In this document: in pieces, positions 44,837 to 52,950 of the stretch
Position numbering within the stretch: position 1 is the first letter of the stretch
Layout of the letters: every line of letters starts with the position of its first letter
NCBI RefSeq assembly: GCF_040782645.1
Contig: NZ_CP160403.1
Span: 8,281,001 to 8,345,000, forward strand
Source of the DNA: Streptomyces sp. HUAS ZL42
Lineage (GTDB): Bacteria; Actinomycetota; Actinomycetes; Streptomycetales; Streptomycetaceae
Length of the DNA stretch: 64,000 nucleotides
Reading direction: 5' to 3'
Notes under the pieces: model-generated
The model's input: only the letters and a program-made list of their open reading frames with translations
What the model was told of the DNA's origin: nothing
Databases searched by the model: none
Translations under genes and position numbers: made by a program

Positions 44837-45549
44837 GCAGTGGGGAGTACGCCGGGCTGCCGGGTGGCGTGGCCGTCTCGCGGCTGTGCGTCTACGACTG
44901 GCCGGCCGCCGACGGTCTGCACGGCGGAACTCCCCATATGCATCTGGCCTGTTCGGAGGCGTACGTCGTCACCGGCGGGCGCGGCGCGGTGCAGACGCTC
45001 ACGACGTCCGGGTACGAGGTCACGCCCCTCGCACCCGGAACGGTCGCCTGGTTCACGCCGGGCACCATCCACCGGCTGGTCAACGAGGACGACCTGCGCA
45101 TCACCGTCCTCATGCAGAACAGCGGGCTGCCGGAGGCGGGGGACGCGGTCCTCACGCTGCCGCCGCGGTACCTGACCGACCCGGAGACGTACGCTGCCGC
45201 GACCACGATTCCGGCGGACGCCCCCGTGCGGGAGCAGGAGCGGATGGCCCGCGCCCGGCGCGACCTCGCTCTGGAGGGCTACCGCGCGCTGCGCGAGGCG
45301 GACGGCCCCGAGGCGCTGGCCGCCTTCCACCGGGCCGCCGCCGTGCTGGTACGGCCGCGGCTCGCCGGGTGGCGCGAGCGGTGGCGACGTGGTGCTGTGG
45401 CCGCTGCGGCGGTGACGGGCGCCCAGCTCGAGCGCCTCGAGCGGGGCGATGTGTCCCACCTCGCCGGGGCTGTCGTGCGGGCCGAAGTGCCGTCGGCGTA
45501 CGGGAAGTTCGGGATGTGCGGGCGGCTGGACGTCTACAGGGGCGCCTGA
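44833..45549 (+). CDS. Cupin domain protein, third gene of the operon
   Basis: 238 residues from GTG 44833 (overlaps the previous stop as GTGA; GTG 44830 also possible). Cupin barrel with metal-type His in GGTPHMHLACSEAYVVTGGRG and PGTIHRLVNEDD. A helical C-terminus follows (ALAAFHRAAAVLVRPRLAGWRERW). The last 73 codons (45331-45546) lie inside the first copy of a 246-base tandem duplication, but the stop is intact. Likely binds or isomerises the sugar acid handled by the operon. Confidence 0.85.
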   Translation: MSSGEYAGLPGGVAVSRLCVYDWPAADGLHGGTPHMHLACSEAYVVTGGRGAVQTLTTSGYEVTPLAPGTVAWFTPGTIHRLVNEDDLRITVLMQNSGLPEAGDAVLTLPPRYLTDPETYAAATTIPADAPVREQERMARARRDLALEGYRALREADGPEALAAFHRAAAVLVRPRLAGWRERWRRGAVAAAAVTGAQLERLERGDVSHLAGAVVRAEVPSAYGKFGMCGRLDVYRGA

Positions 45550-45822
45550 GCGCACGGCACGGCCTGAGGTCGCCCTCGGGCCGCCGCCGTGCTGGTACGG
45601 CCGCGGCTCGCCGGGTGGCGCGAGCGGTGGCGACGTGGTGCTGTGGCCGCCGCGGCGGTGACGGGCGCCCAGCTCGAGCGCCTCGAGCGGGGCGATGTGT
45701 CCCACCTCGCCGGGGCAGTCGTGCGGGCCGAAGTGCCGTCGGCGTACGGGAAGTTCGGGATGTGCGGGCGGCTGGACGTCTACAGGGGCGCCTGAGCGCA
45801 CGGCACGGCCTGAGGTCGCCCT
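45331..45822. repeat. Recent 246-bp tandem duplication of the cupin 3' end
   Basis: Copy 1 is 45331-45576 and copy 2 is 45577-45822. They differ at two positions only, T45405/C45651 and T45471/A45717. The unit is 82 codons long and includes the cupin stop, so copy 2 (open from GTG 45589 to 45795) is an unstarted extra end of the gene. The duplication stops 2 bases before the HxlR gene stop at 45824. Confidence 0.92.
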
Positions 45823-45823
45823 T

Positions 45824-46294
45824 TCACGCCGCCGACGGCCCCGCCACCGTCCAGCCCGGGGCCTGCGGGTGGGCGGTGAGGTCCTCGTGGCGCACCGTTT
45901 CGCCGCAGGCCTTGCAGGTGACGACGGGTAGCAGCTCGTTGCCGCAGACGTGCTCGATCACCATCGGCCGGTCGCCGTCCTTGCGGAGATGCCGGTCGCC
46001 CCATGCCATGAGGGTCATCAGGACCGGCTCCAGCTCGAGCCCGGCCTGCGTGGGCCGGTACTCGAAGCGCTGCGGCCGCTCGCTGTAGACGCGCTTGGCC
46101 AGGATCCCGGCGTCGACGAGCCGGCGCAGCCGGGTGGCCAGGATGTCGCGCGGGGCGCCGATGTTGCGGACCAGTTGGTCGAAGCGGCCGTTGCCCAGGC
46201 ACACCTCCCGCAGGACGAGCAGTGAGTACTTCTCGCCGACGAGTGCCAGGGCGTCGGCGATGGAACAGGGGCGGGGGTCTCGGGTGGCGGCCAT
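45824..46294 (-). CDS. HxlR family regulator with C-terminal Cys motif
   Basis: 156 residues. HxlR winged helix: CSIADALALVGEKYSLLVLREVCLGNGRFDQLVRNIGAPRDIL, named here by its core CSIADALALVGEKYSLLVLR, with Cys10 as the usual redox-sensing position. C-terminal extension has CGNELLPVVTCKACGETV, which looks like a metal or redox Cys cluster. Divergent from the thiolase gene; the gap contains repeats that it likely binds. Probably senses aldehydes or oxidants and represses the thiolase. Confidence 0.9.
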   Translation of the reverse strand: MAATRDPRPCSIADALALVGEKYSLLVLREVCLGNGRFDQLVRNIGAPRDILATRLRRLVDAGILAKRVYSERPQRFEYRPTQAGLELEPVLMTLMAWGDRHLRKDGDRPMVIEHVCGNELLPVVTCKACGETVRHEDLTAHPQAPGWTVAGPSAA

Positions 46295-46314
46295 GGCGCC
46301 AGTTTAGGTGAGCA

Positions 46315-46351
46315 TTTGATTTCCGAACCCAGCGGGTTTGATTTTCCAACC
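46315..46351. promoter_or_regulatory. Direct repeats between HxlR and thiolase genes
   Basis: TTTGATTTCCGAACC (46315-46329) and TTTGATTTTCCAACC (46337-46351) differ at few positions and are 22 bases apart, two helical turns. They begin 20 bases before the HxlR start and are the likely HxlR binding site. Confidence 0.6.
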
Positions 46352-46429
46352 TGCCGAGCTATGGTGAGTTCGGTTTTCCTACTCACGGGTAATCGTCCAG
46401 TGGTTCCAGGCGGCCAAGGAGGCCCGCAG

Positions 46430-47599
46430 ATGCATGACGCAGTCATCGTCGAAGCCGTACGTACCCCCATCGGCAAGGGCAAGCCGAACGGCTCCCTCGC
46501 GCACGTCCACCCCGTCGAGCTCCTTGCCCACACCCTGCGCACCCTCGTCGAGCGCTCCGGCGTCGACCCCGCCCTGATCGACGACGTCATCGGCGGCACC
46601 GTCGACCAGGTCGGCGAGCAGGCCATGAACACCACCCGCTACGCCCTGCTGTCCGCGGGCCTTCCCGAGACGGTCCCCGCGACGACCGTCGACCGCCAGT
46701 GCGGCTCCTCCCAGCAGGCCGTGCACTTCGCGGCGCAGGGCGTCCTCTCGGGCGCGTACGACCTGGTCGTCGCCTGCGGCGTCGAGTCGATGAGCCGCGT
46801 GCCGATGTGGTCGAACGTGCCGCCGGGCACGGACCCCTTCGGCCCCGGTGTCGCCGAGCGCTACCCGGAGGGCCTGGTCCCACAGGGCATCAGCGCCGAA
46901 CTCATCGCCGCCAAGTGGTCGATCACGCGCGAGCAGATGGACGCCTTCGCGGTCTCCTCGCACCACAAGGCCGCCGCGGCGTGGGAGAAGGGTCTCTTCG
47001 ACGCGGAGGTCGCGCCGCTGGACGGCGTCGCGCGCGACGAGTGCGTACGGCCGTCCAGCACGCCGGACATCCTCGCCGGCCTCAGGCCCGCCTACCACGA
47101 CCCGGCCTTCGCCGAGCGCTTCCCGCAGATCGAGTGGAACATCACCGCGGGCAACGCCAGCCCCGTCAACGACGGCGCCTCCGCCGTGCTGATCACGTCG
47201 AGCGAGACCGCCGACCGCCTCGGCCTGCGCCCCCTCGCCCGGCTGCACAGCTTCGCCGTCACCGGATCGGACCCCCTCCTGATGCTCACGGGAGTCGTCC
47301 CGGCGACCGAGAAGGTGCTGCGCAGGGCGGGTCTCGCCCTCGACGACATCGACCTGTTCGAAGTCAACGAGGCGTTCTCCAGCGTGGTCCTGGCCTGGCA
47401 GCAGGAGACCGGCGCCGACCTCACCAAGGTCAACGTGCACGGCGGCGCGATCGCCCTCGGCCATCCGCTCGGCGCGAGCGGCACCCGCCTGACCACCACC
47501 CTCGTTAACGCGATGCGGGAGCGCGGCGCCCGTTACGCCCTGCAGACGATGTGCGAGGCGGGCGGACTCGCCAACGCGATGATCCTGGAGGCCGTGTAA
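46430..47599 (+). CDS. Thiolase family protein (acetyl-CoA C-acyltransferase)
   Basis: 389 residues from ATG 46430, with AAGGAGG upstream. Condensing or cleaving thiolase with the full catalytic set: Cys in TTVDRQCGSSQQ near residue 87, VNEAF, His in GGAIALGHPLGASG near 346, and Cys in MCEAGGLANAM near 376. It probably works in fatty-acid or steroid-like side-chain degradation. No other genes of beta-oxidation are adjacent. Expected to be controlled by the divergent HxlR protein. Confidence 0.93.
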   Translation: MHDAVIVEAVRTPIGKGKPNGSLAHVHPVELLAHTLRTLVERSGVDPALIDDVIGGTVDQVGEQAMNTTRYALLSAGLPETVPATTVDRQCGSSQQAVHFAAQGVLSGAYDLVVACGVESMSRVPMWSNVPPGTDPFGPGVAERYPEGLVPQGISAELIAAKWSITREQMDAFAVSSHHKAAAAWEKGLFDAEVAPLDGVARDECVRPSSTPDILAGLRPAYHDPAFAERFPQIEWNITAGNASPVNDGASAVLITSSETADRLGLRPLARLHSFAVTGSDPLLMLTGVVPATEKVLRRAGLALDDIDLFEVNEAFSSVVLAWQQETGADLTKVNVHGGAIALGHPLGASGTRLTTTLVNAMRERGARYALQTMCEAGGLANAMILEAV

Positions 47600-47605
47600 C
47601 GGCCG

Positions 47606-48391
47606 TCAGCGCAGCCGCAGGTGGTGGCGCTTGCGCCACGCCACCACCGCACCCGCCAGCGCGGGTACGGCGATACAGGCCATCGCGATCAGGAAGGCCG
47701 GAGACGTCGGCGCGGAGGCACGGGCGCCGGCGACGACGTACGCGGCCGTGTTGGGGATCGAGCCCAGCGCGGTCGCGAGCAGGAAGGACAGCCAGCCCAT
47801 CCGGGAGACCGCCGCGCAGTAGTTGGCGGCCCAGAACGGCACCCCGGGGAACAGCCGCGCCGCCAGCATCGAGCGGAAGCCGTGCCGGCTCAGCTGCCCG
47901 TCGACCGCCTTCAGCCAGCGGCCCCGCAGCAGCGGCCGCAGCGCCTCCTGCCCGAGGAGGCGGCCGAGCCCGAAGGCGAGCCCGGCCCCGAGCACCGTGC
48001 CCGCCAGCGCGGTCCCCACTCCGAACTGCGAGCCGAACAGCGCGCCCGCGGCGAGGTTCAGCAGCGGCCGCGGCACGAACGCCACGGTGCACAGCCCGTA
48101 CGCCACCCCGAACACCACGGCCGCCGCGGCACCGCCGAGCTGCGGCGGCCAGCCGTCCGCCAGCAGCCGCTGCGGCTCGAACAGCAGCACGCACGACGCC
48201 GCGCCCGCGAGCAGCGCGACGAGCAGCGAGAAGCGGGACCAGGGCGAAAGCAGCACTCTGGTGCAGCGCGCGGCGAGTCCGGCGGGCGCGGCAACGGACG
48301 CGGGCCGGGGCAGAGCGACGGCGAGCTCCGTGGCGGCGGCCCGGGGAGAGGCCGTGGCGGTGCCCCCAGAGCGGGTGGTGGCATCGAGCAT
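47606..48391 (-). CDS. TVP38/TMEM64 (VTT-domain) membrane protein
   Basis: 261 residues from ATG 48391; ATG 48415 would add eight and neither has a good ribosome site. Membrane protein with the VTT pattern: TVAFVPRPLLNLAAGALFGSQFG, RHGFRSMLAARLFPGVPFWAANYCAAVSRM (core RLFPGVPFWAANY) and SIPNTAAYVVAGA. The family is related to DedA and to lipid-scramblase-like proteins. Convergent with the thiolase gene and divergent from an alkylation-repair gene. Confidence 0.88.
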   Translation of the reverse strand: MLDATTRSGGTATASPRAAATELAVALPRPASVAAPAGLAARCTRVLLSPWSRFSLLVALLAGAASCVLLFEPQRLLADGWPPQLGGAAAAVVFGVAYGLCTVAFVPRPLLNLAAGALFGSQFGVGTALAGTVLGAGLAFGLGRLLGQEALRPLLRGRWLKAVDGQLSRHGFRSMLAARLFPGVPFWAANYCAAVSRMGWLSFLLATALGSIPNTAAYVVAGARASAPTSPAFLIAMACIAVPALAGAVVAWRKRHHLRLR

Positions 48392-48440
48392 CCGGTGACA
48401 GTAACTGACGGACATGTGTGATCGCCGTATGGTCCGTCTC

Positions 48441-49163
48441 ATGAGCTTCACAGGCACGGGCCCGCCCGAGGTGCCGCGCAGCGCCCTCGCCGACCGGGTG
48501 CTGGAGCGGCTGACCTCCGTGTACGCCGCCGCGGCCGACCCGGAGAGGGCCGTGGCCATGCGGGCGTACATGAAGGACGTGGCCCCCTTTGTGGGCCTTG
48601 CCACGCCCCTGCGCCGGTCGCTGTCCCGCACCGTCCTGGAGGGCATGCCCCGCCCGAGCGAGTCCGACTGCACGGCGATCGCCCTGCGCTGCTGGGAGTT
48701 GCCGGAGCGCGAGTACCACTACTTCGCCGTCGACTATCTGCGCCGCCATGCCGGCCGCTGCTCCTCCGCCTTCCTGCCGGTGGCCCACCACCTCGTCACC
48801 ACCGTCTCCTGGTGGGACACCGTCGACATGCTCGCCGTCCACGTCGTGGGTGCCCTCGTCGCGGCGGATCCGAAGCTCACGGCGGACATGGACGCCTGGA
48901 TCGTGGACGACGACCTGTGGGTCGCCCGCACCGCCCTGCTGCACCAGCTGAGCTACAAGGAACGCACCGACCCCGAACGCCTCTTCACCTACTGCCTGCG
49001 CCAGTCGGCACACCCCGACTTCTTCATCCGCAAGGCCATCGGGTGGTGCCTGCGCGAGTACGCCAAGACCGACCCGGAGGCCGTACGGGCGTTCCTGGCA
49101 CGGGAGCAGGGACGGTTCGCGCCGCTCTCGGTCAGGGAGGCCCTGAAGAACATCGGGGCCTGA
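48441..49163 (+). CDS. DNA alkylation repair protein, AlkD-like
   Basis: 240 residues from ATG 48441 (ATG 48414 would add nine). HEAT-like helical repeats: AMRAYMKDVAPFVGLATPLRRSL, REYHYFAVDYLRR, ISWWDTVDMLAV-type SWWDTVD with the key Trp-Asp, and HPDFFIRKAIGWCLREYAK. AlkD glycosylases excise bulky N3/N7-alkylated bases without flipping. Length is normal. Divergent from the TVP38 gene across 49 bases. Confidence 0.9.
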   Translation: MSFTGTGPPEVPRSALADRVLERLTSVYAAAADPERAVAMRAYMKDVAPFVGLATPLRRSLSRTVLEGMPRPSESDCTAIALRCWELPEREYHYFAVDYLRRHAGRCSSAFLPVAHHLVTTVSWWDTVDMLAVHVVGALVAADPKLTADMDAWIVDDDLWVARTALLHQLSYKERTDPERLFTYCLRQSAHPDFFIRKAIGWCLREYAKTDPEAVRAFLAREQGRFAPLSVREALKNIGA

Positions 49164-49209
49164 ACCGCCCTGCCCCGAAAACCATTCGACGTGCGGCGAC
49201 GCGTCGGCA

Positions 49210-49323
49210 ATGATCGACGGCATGTTCCGGTACGCCTTCGTCCTCGCAGCATCCGCGGTCGCGGATGCCCCGAAGGCTGCCGTCGCCGTCCTCGTGGCCG
49301 CCGTCGACGGCGCCCGAAGCTGA
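49210..49323 (+). CDS. Possible leader ORF, 37 codons, before the EF-Tu gene
   Basis: ATG 49210 to TGA 49321-49323, reading [20 protein letters not shown] and a hydrophobic remainder. Most codons end in G or C (about 33 of 37), as in real genes here, but no ribosome site is visible. The stop sits exactly at the first stem of the leader structures described below. It may be chance. Confidence 0.3.
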   Translation: MIDGMFRYAFVLAASAVADAPKAAVAVLVAAVDGARS

Positions 49324-49382
49324 CCCTCTCCGGATCGTCCGGCGGACCCCGCAAGGGGAGGGTCGGCAAGTCCTTGGGGTCC
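49322..49382 (+). promoter_or_regulatory. Mutually exclusive stems in the EF-Tu leader
   Basis: GACCCTC (49322-49328) pairs with GAGGGTC (49358-49364). GGACCCC (49344-49350) pairs with GGGGTCC (49376-49382). The two stems interleave, so only one can form. A local hairpin CCGGA-TCG-TCCGG (49330-49342) fits inside the first. The distance to the EF-Tu ATG is 68 bases. Confidence 0.4.
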
Positions 49383-49450
49383 CCGTCCCGGCCGCGTCCG
49401 AAGCGCCGGGGCCATCACTCAGCACCACTGAGAGGCTTCGAGGTTCCGCC

Positions 49451-50620
49451 ATGTCCAAGACGGCGTACGTACGCACCAAACCGCATCTGAACATCGGCAC
49501 GATGGGCCATGTCGACCACGGCAAGACCACCCTGACCGCCGCCATCACCAAGGTCCTCGCCGAGCGGGGCTCCTCCGCCTTCGTGCCGTTCGACCGCATC
49601 GACCGCGCACCCGAGGAGGCCGCGCGCGGCATCACCATCAACATCGCGCACGTCGAGTACGAGACCGACACCCGGCACTACGCGCACGTCGACATGCCGG
49701 GCCACGCCGACTACGTCAAGAACATGGTCACCGGGGCCGCGCAGCTCGACGGGGCGATCCTCGTCGTCTCCGCGCTCGACGGGATCATGCCGCAGACCGC
49801 CGAACACGTCCTGCTCGCCCGGCAGGTGGGCGTCGACCACATCGTCGTCGCCCTCAACAAGGCCGACGCGGGCGACGAGGAGCTCACCGACCTCGTCGAG
49901 TTGGAGGTCCGCGACCTGCTCACCGTGCACGGCTACGGCGGCGAATCCGCCCCCGTCGTACGGGTCTCCGGGCTCAGGGCCCTCCAGGGCGACCCGCGCT
50001 GGACGGCGTCGATCGACGCGCTGCTCGACGCGGTGGACACGTATGTGCCGATTCCCGAGCGGTACCTGGACGCGCCGTTCCTGCTGTCGGTGGAGAACGT
50101 GCTGACCATCACCGGCCGGGGGACGGTGGTGACCGGCGCCGTCGAGCGCGGTACGATTCGCGTGGGTGACCGGGTCGAAGTGCTCGGCGCCTCCGTGGAG
50201 ACGGTGGTCACCGGCCTGGAGACCTTCGGCAAGCCCATGGAGGAGGCGCAGGCCGGGGACAACGTGGCGCTGCTGCTGCGCGGGATGCCGCGGGACTCCG
50301 TCCGACGCGGGCATGTCGTGGCCGCGCCCGGCAGTGTGGTGCCGAGCCGCCGGTTCTCGGCGCAGGTGTACGTGCTGTCGGCGCGGGAGGGCGGGCGTTC
50401 GACGCCCGTCTCCACCGGGTACCGGCCGCAGTTCTACATCCGGACCGCGGACGTGGTCGGTGACATCGACCTCGGTGAGGCGGCGGTGGCGCGGCCCGGT
50501 GAGCGGGTCGTCATGACCGTGGAGCTGGGAAGGGCGGTGCCTTTGGAGCCGGGGCTCGGTTTCGCCATCCGTGAGGGCGGGCGGACCGTCGGGGCCGGGA
50601 CGGTGACAGCCGTCGAGTGA
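49451..50620 (+). CDS. tuf3: Divergent elongation factor Tu (third type)
   Basis: 389 residues with GAGG before ATG 49451. All GTPase parts are intact: GHVDHGKT (19-26), RGITI with Thr62, DMPGH (81-85) in place of the usual DCPGH, and NKAD (136-139) in place of NKCD. Domains 2 and 3 follow. The sequence is well diverged from normal EF-Tu and the gene is not in an rpsL/fusA cluster, as for Streptomyces tuf3 genes, which are expressed in starvation or special conditions. Its leader holds possible attenuation stems. Confidence 0.9.
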   Translation: MSKTAYVRTKPHLNIGTMGHVDHGKTTLTAAITKVLAERGSSAFVPFDRIDRAPEEAARGITINIAHVEYETDTRHYAHVDMPGHADYVKNMVTGAAQLDGAILVVSALDGIMPQTAEHVLLARQVGVDHIVVALNKADAGDEELTDLVELEVRDLLTVHGYGGESAPVVRVSGLRALQGDPRWTASIDALLDAVDTYVPIPERYLDAPFLLSVENVLTITGRGTVVTGAVERGTIRVGDRVEVLGASVETVVTGLETFGKPMEEAQAGDNVALLLRGMPRDSVRRGHVVAAPGSVVPSRRFSAQVYVLSAREGGRSTPVSTGYRPQFYIRTADVVGDIDLGEAAVARPGERVVMTVELGRAVPLEPGLGFAIREGGRTVGAGTVTAVE

Positions 50621-50657
50621 GGGTTTGTGCTTGTTTGCGGGGGGCTGCGGGATCGTC

Positions 50658-50720
50658 GTGGCTGGTCGCGCCCACGCGGCGGAGCCGCACGATGTCGCAG
50701 CCCCGCGCCCCTTCGGGGCG
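50658..50720. repeat. Dispersed intergenic repeat, copy 1
   Basis: GTGGCTGGTCGCGCCCACG, then GCGGCGGAGCCGCAC and CCCCGCGCCCCTTCGGGGCG. The same sequence occurs in the opposite orientation at 63191-63260. It contains short hairpins (GCGGCGGAGCCGC; GCCCCTTCGGGGC) and sits between genes, as common Streptomyces intergenic repeats do. Confidence 0.7.
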
Positions 50721-50743
50721 CCGCACAACGGCACAATGGAGGC

Positions 50744-51589
50744 GTGACCGAGCCCATACCCGTGACCCGCGTCGTCGATCACGGCACCGCCAAGCTCATG
50801 CCCGACGTCGACCGGAAGCGGGCCTGGCTGCTCACCGTCGACGGGGCACCGCAGTCGTACGTCGACCTGGACGAGCCGGCGCATCTGGAGTTCGAGTACG
50901 CGCGGCGGCTCGGGCATGTGCTGGACACCGTCGCGGAGCCGGGGCGTGCGCTGGACGTGCTGCACCTCGGCGGGGGCGCCCTCACCCTGCCCCGGTATCT
51001 GGCCGTGACCCGGCCGGGTTCACGGCAGGACGTCGTTGAGGCCGACCGCGGGCTGCTGGAGCTGGTCGTCGAGCATCTGCCGCTGCCGGTGGGCGCCGGT
51101 GTCACACTGCACGCGGCCGACGCCCGGGCCTGGCTCGAGGGCGCACCGGACGGCTCCGCCGACGTCCTGATCGCCGACGTCTTCGGCGGGTCACGGGTGC
51201 CCGCGCACCTGACGTCCGTCGCCTACGCCCGCGAAGCCGAGCGCGTGCTGCGCGACGGCGGCGTCTACCTGGCCAACCTCGCCGACGCCGCGCCCTTCGC
51301 CTTCCTGCGCTCCCAACTCGCCACTCTCGGCACGGTGTTCCAGGAGCTCGCGCTCATCGCCGAGCCGGGCGTGCTGCGCGGGCGGCGCTTCGGCAACGCG
51401 GTGCTCGTCGCCGCGCACCGCCCCGTCGACATCGCCGCCCTGGCCCGGCGCACCGCAGCGGACGCCTTCCCCGCGCGCGTGGAACACGGGCCCGCGCTAC
51501 GGGACTTCATCGGTGACGCCCGCCCCGTACGGGACGAGGACGCCGTACCGTCACCCGAGCCCCCCGACGGAGCTTTCGGCATCGGCTGA
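50744..51589 (+). CDS. Spermidine synthase-like methyltransferase-fold protein
   Basis: 281 residues from GTG 50744 with GGAGG upstream. Rossmann fold with the glycine-rich HLGGGALTLPRYLAVTRPGS and EADRGLLELV of spermidine synthase or related enzymes, then ADVLIADVFGGSRVPAHL. The aminopropyl-transferring Asp pair is not certain. Widespread Streptomyces protein, often described as fused MFS/spermidine synthase type. The 3' end overlaps the MFS gene by 39 bases on the other strand. Confidence 0.82.
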   Translation: MTEPIPVTRVVDHGTAKLMPDVDRKRAWLLTVDGAPQSYVDLDEPAHLEFEYARRLGHVLDTVAEPGRALDVLHLGGGALTLPRYLAVTRPGSRQDVVEADRGLLELVVEHLPLPVGAGVTLHAADARAWLEGAPDGSADVLIADVFGGSRVPAHLTSVAYAREAERVLRDGGVYLANLADAAPFAFLRSQLATLGTVFQELALIAEPGVLRGRRFGNAVLVAAHRPVDIAALARRTAADAFPARVEHGPALRDFIGDARPVRDEDAVPSPEPPDGAFGIG

Positions 51590-52855
51590 GCCGCGCTCCC
51601 GCACTCGCTGCGCCACCGGCGTGGACCGCCGTGTCAGGTTCCGCACGTCCGGCACGCACAGCACCGCCGCCGTGACCACCACGACGAGCACCGCACACCC
51701 CCACAGCGACGCCGTGCGCCCGAACCCAGCCTCCACCGGACCCGCCAGAGCCGTCGCGAGCGGCACCAGCGCGACCGAGCCGAACCAGTCGTACGCCGAG
51801 ACCCGCGAGAGCTTGTCCTCCGGTATCTCCTGGTGCAGCGCGGTCATCCAGGAGACACCGAACACCTCCACGGTCGCCCCGGCCACGCACATCGTCACGC
51901 ACAGCACGCCCACCGGAACCGGCACGGCCAGTGCGGCCGACGGCAGGGCCAGGGGGAAGACGCAGAGGGTGCCCGCGAGCAGCAGGCGGCGTGGCTTCCA
52001 GCGGGTCATCAGGAGCGCACCGACGACCGTGCCCGCGCCGAAGAAGCCCAGGGCGAGGCCCCAGGGGCCGGCGCCGCCGAGGTGGTCCCGGGCGACGAGT
52101 GGGCCGTAGACCGCGTCGGCGGCGGCGACGACCGCGTTGGCGATCGAGAACTGCACGACGATGCCCCACAGCCACGGCCGGCCCGCGAACTCCCGCCAGC
52201 CCTCCCGGAGATCGGCGAGCATCCCGCCGCCCGGTTCGCGCGGCGCAACGTGGCTCACGTCCAGGAAGGAGCGCAGTGCGGCGGCGACCGCGAAGGCCGC
52301 CGCGTCCGCGGCGAGCACCCAGCCAGGCCCCGCCACGGCGACCATCGCGCCGCCCAGAGCCGCGCCGCCGAGGGCCGCTCCCTGCATCGCCATCCGGAAC
52401 ACCGCGAACGCTCGGCCCGCCTGTTCGCCCTCGACCGAGGACATCAGCATGCCCTCGGCCGCGGGGCTGAAGAACGCCTGGCCGGTGCCTCCGAGCGCGG
52501 TCAGTACCATCATCTGCCACAAGCGCGGTTCGCCCAGGAGCACGAGGGCCGCGAAGGCGGCCTGCGAAAGGCAGTTGAGGGTGTTGGCGGCGACCATCAC
52601 CCGGTGCCGGGGCAGCCGGTCCGCGACGGCGCCGCCGATCAGCAGGAACAACACCAGCGGCAGCGTGCGGGCGGCGGCCACCAGTCCCACGTCGCCGCCG
52701 TCGCCGCCCGCCTCCAGCACGGCGAACGCGGCGGCGATCAGCGCGCCCTGGCTGCCGAGGTTCGTGACGAACGCGGCAGCGGTCAGCAGGGAGTAGTTGC
52801 GGCCCGCCCAGGCGGGTCCGCTCAGACGTCGGGAGGAGTCGGAGGGGGAGGTCAC
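51551..52855 (-). CDS. MFS transporter, probable drug exporter
   Basis: 434 residues from GTG 52855; a TTG at 52891 would add twelve and is less likely. Twelve membrane segments with the MFS loop motif GGAVADRLPRHRVMVAANT near residue 80. The pattern resembles enterobactin/macrolide-exporter-type MFS (EntS/TetV). Substrate unknown. Convergent with the spermidine-synthase-like gene with 39-base overlap. Confidence 0.88.
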   Translation of the reverse strand: MTSPSDSSRRLSGPAWAGRNYSLLTAAAFVTNLGSQGALIAAAFAVLEAGGDGGDVGLVAAARTLPLVLFLLIGGAVADRLPRHRVMVAANTLNCLSQAAFAALVLLGEPRLWQMMVLTALGGTGQAFFSPAAEGMLMSSVEGEQAGRAFAVFRMAMQGAALGGAALGGAMVAVAGPGWVLAADAAAFAVAAALRSFLDVSHVAPREPGGGMLADLREGWREFAGRPWLWGIVVQFSIANAVVAAADAVYGPLVARDHLGGAGPWGLALGFFGAGTVVGALLMTRWKPRRLLLAGTLCVFPLALPSAALAVPVPVGVLCVTMCVAGATVEVFGVSWMTALHQEIPEDKLSRVSAYDWFGSVALVPLATALAGPVEAGFGRTASLWGCAVLVVVVTAAVLCVPDVRNLTRRSTPVAQRVRERGSADAESSVGGLG

Positions 52856-52910
52856 CGGCCGACTATCCCCGCCGGGGCTCCGGCTTGACAAACCGATTCC
52901 AGGGCACGGT

Positions 52911-52938
52911 TCCGGCCCGCCTCAACGGGCGGGCCGGA
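52911..52938. terminator. Strong hairpin downstream of the PQG-rich protein gene
   Basis: Perfect 11-base stem, TCCGGCCCGCC with GGCGGGCCGGA, and a 6-base loop. It lies 12 bases past the stop of the gene at 52951-53985 (leftward) and upstream of the MFS gene. Confidence 0.75.
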
Positions 52939-52950
52939 CACACGCGTGGG

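Noticed and set aside
45589..45795. Open frame in the second copy of the cupin duplication as a separate gene
   Set aside because: It is the copied end of the cupin gene without start region or promoter.
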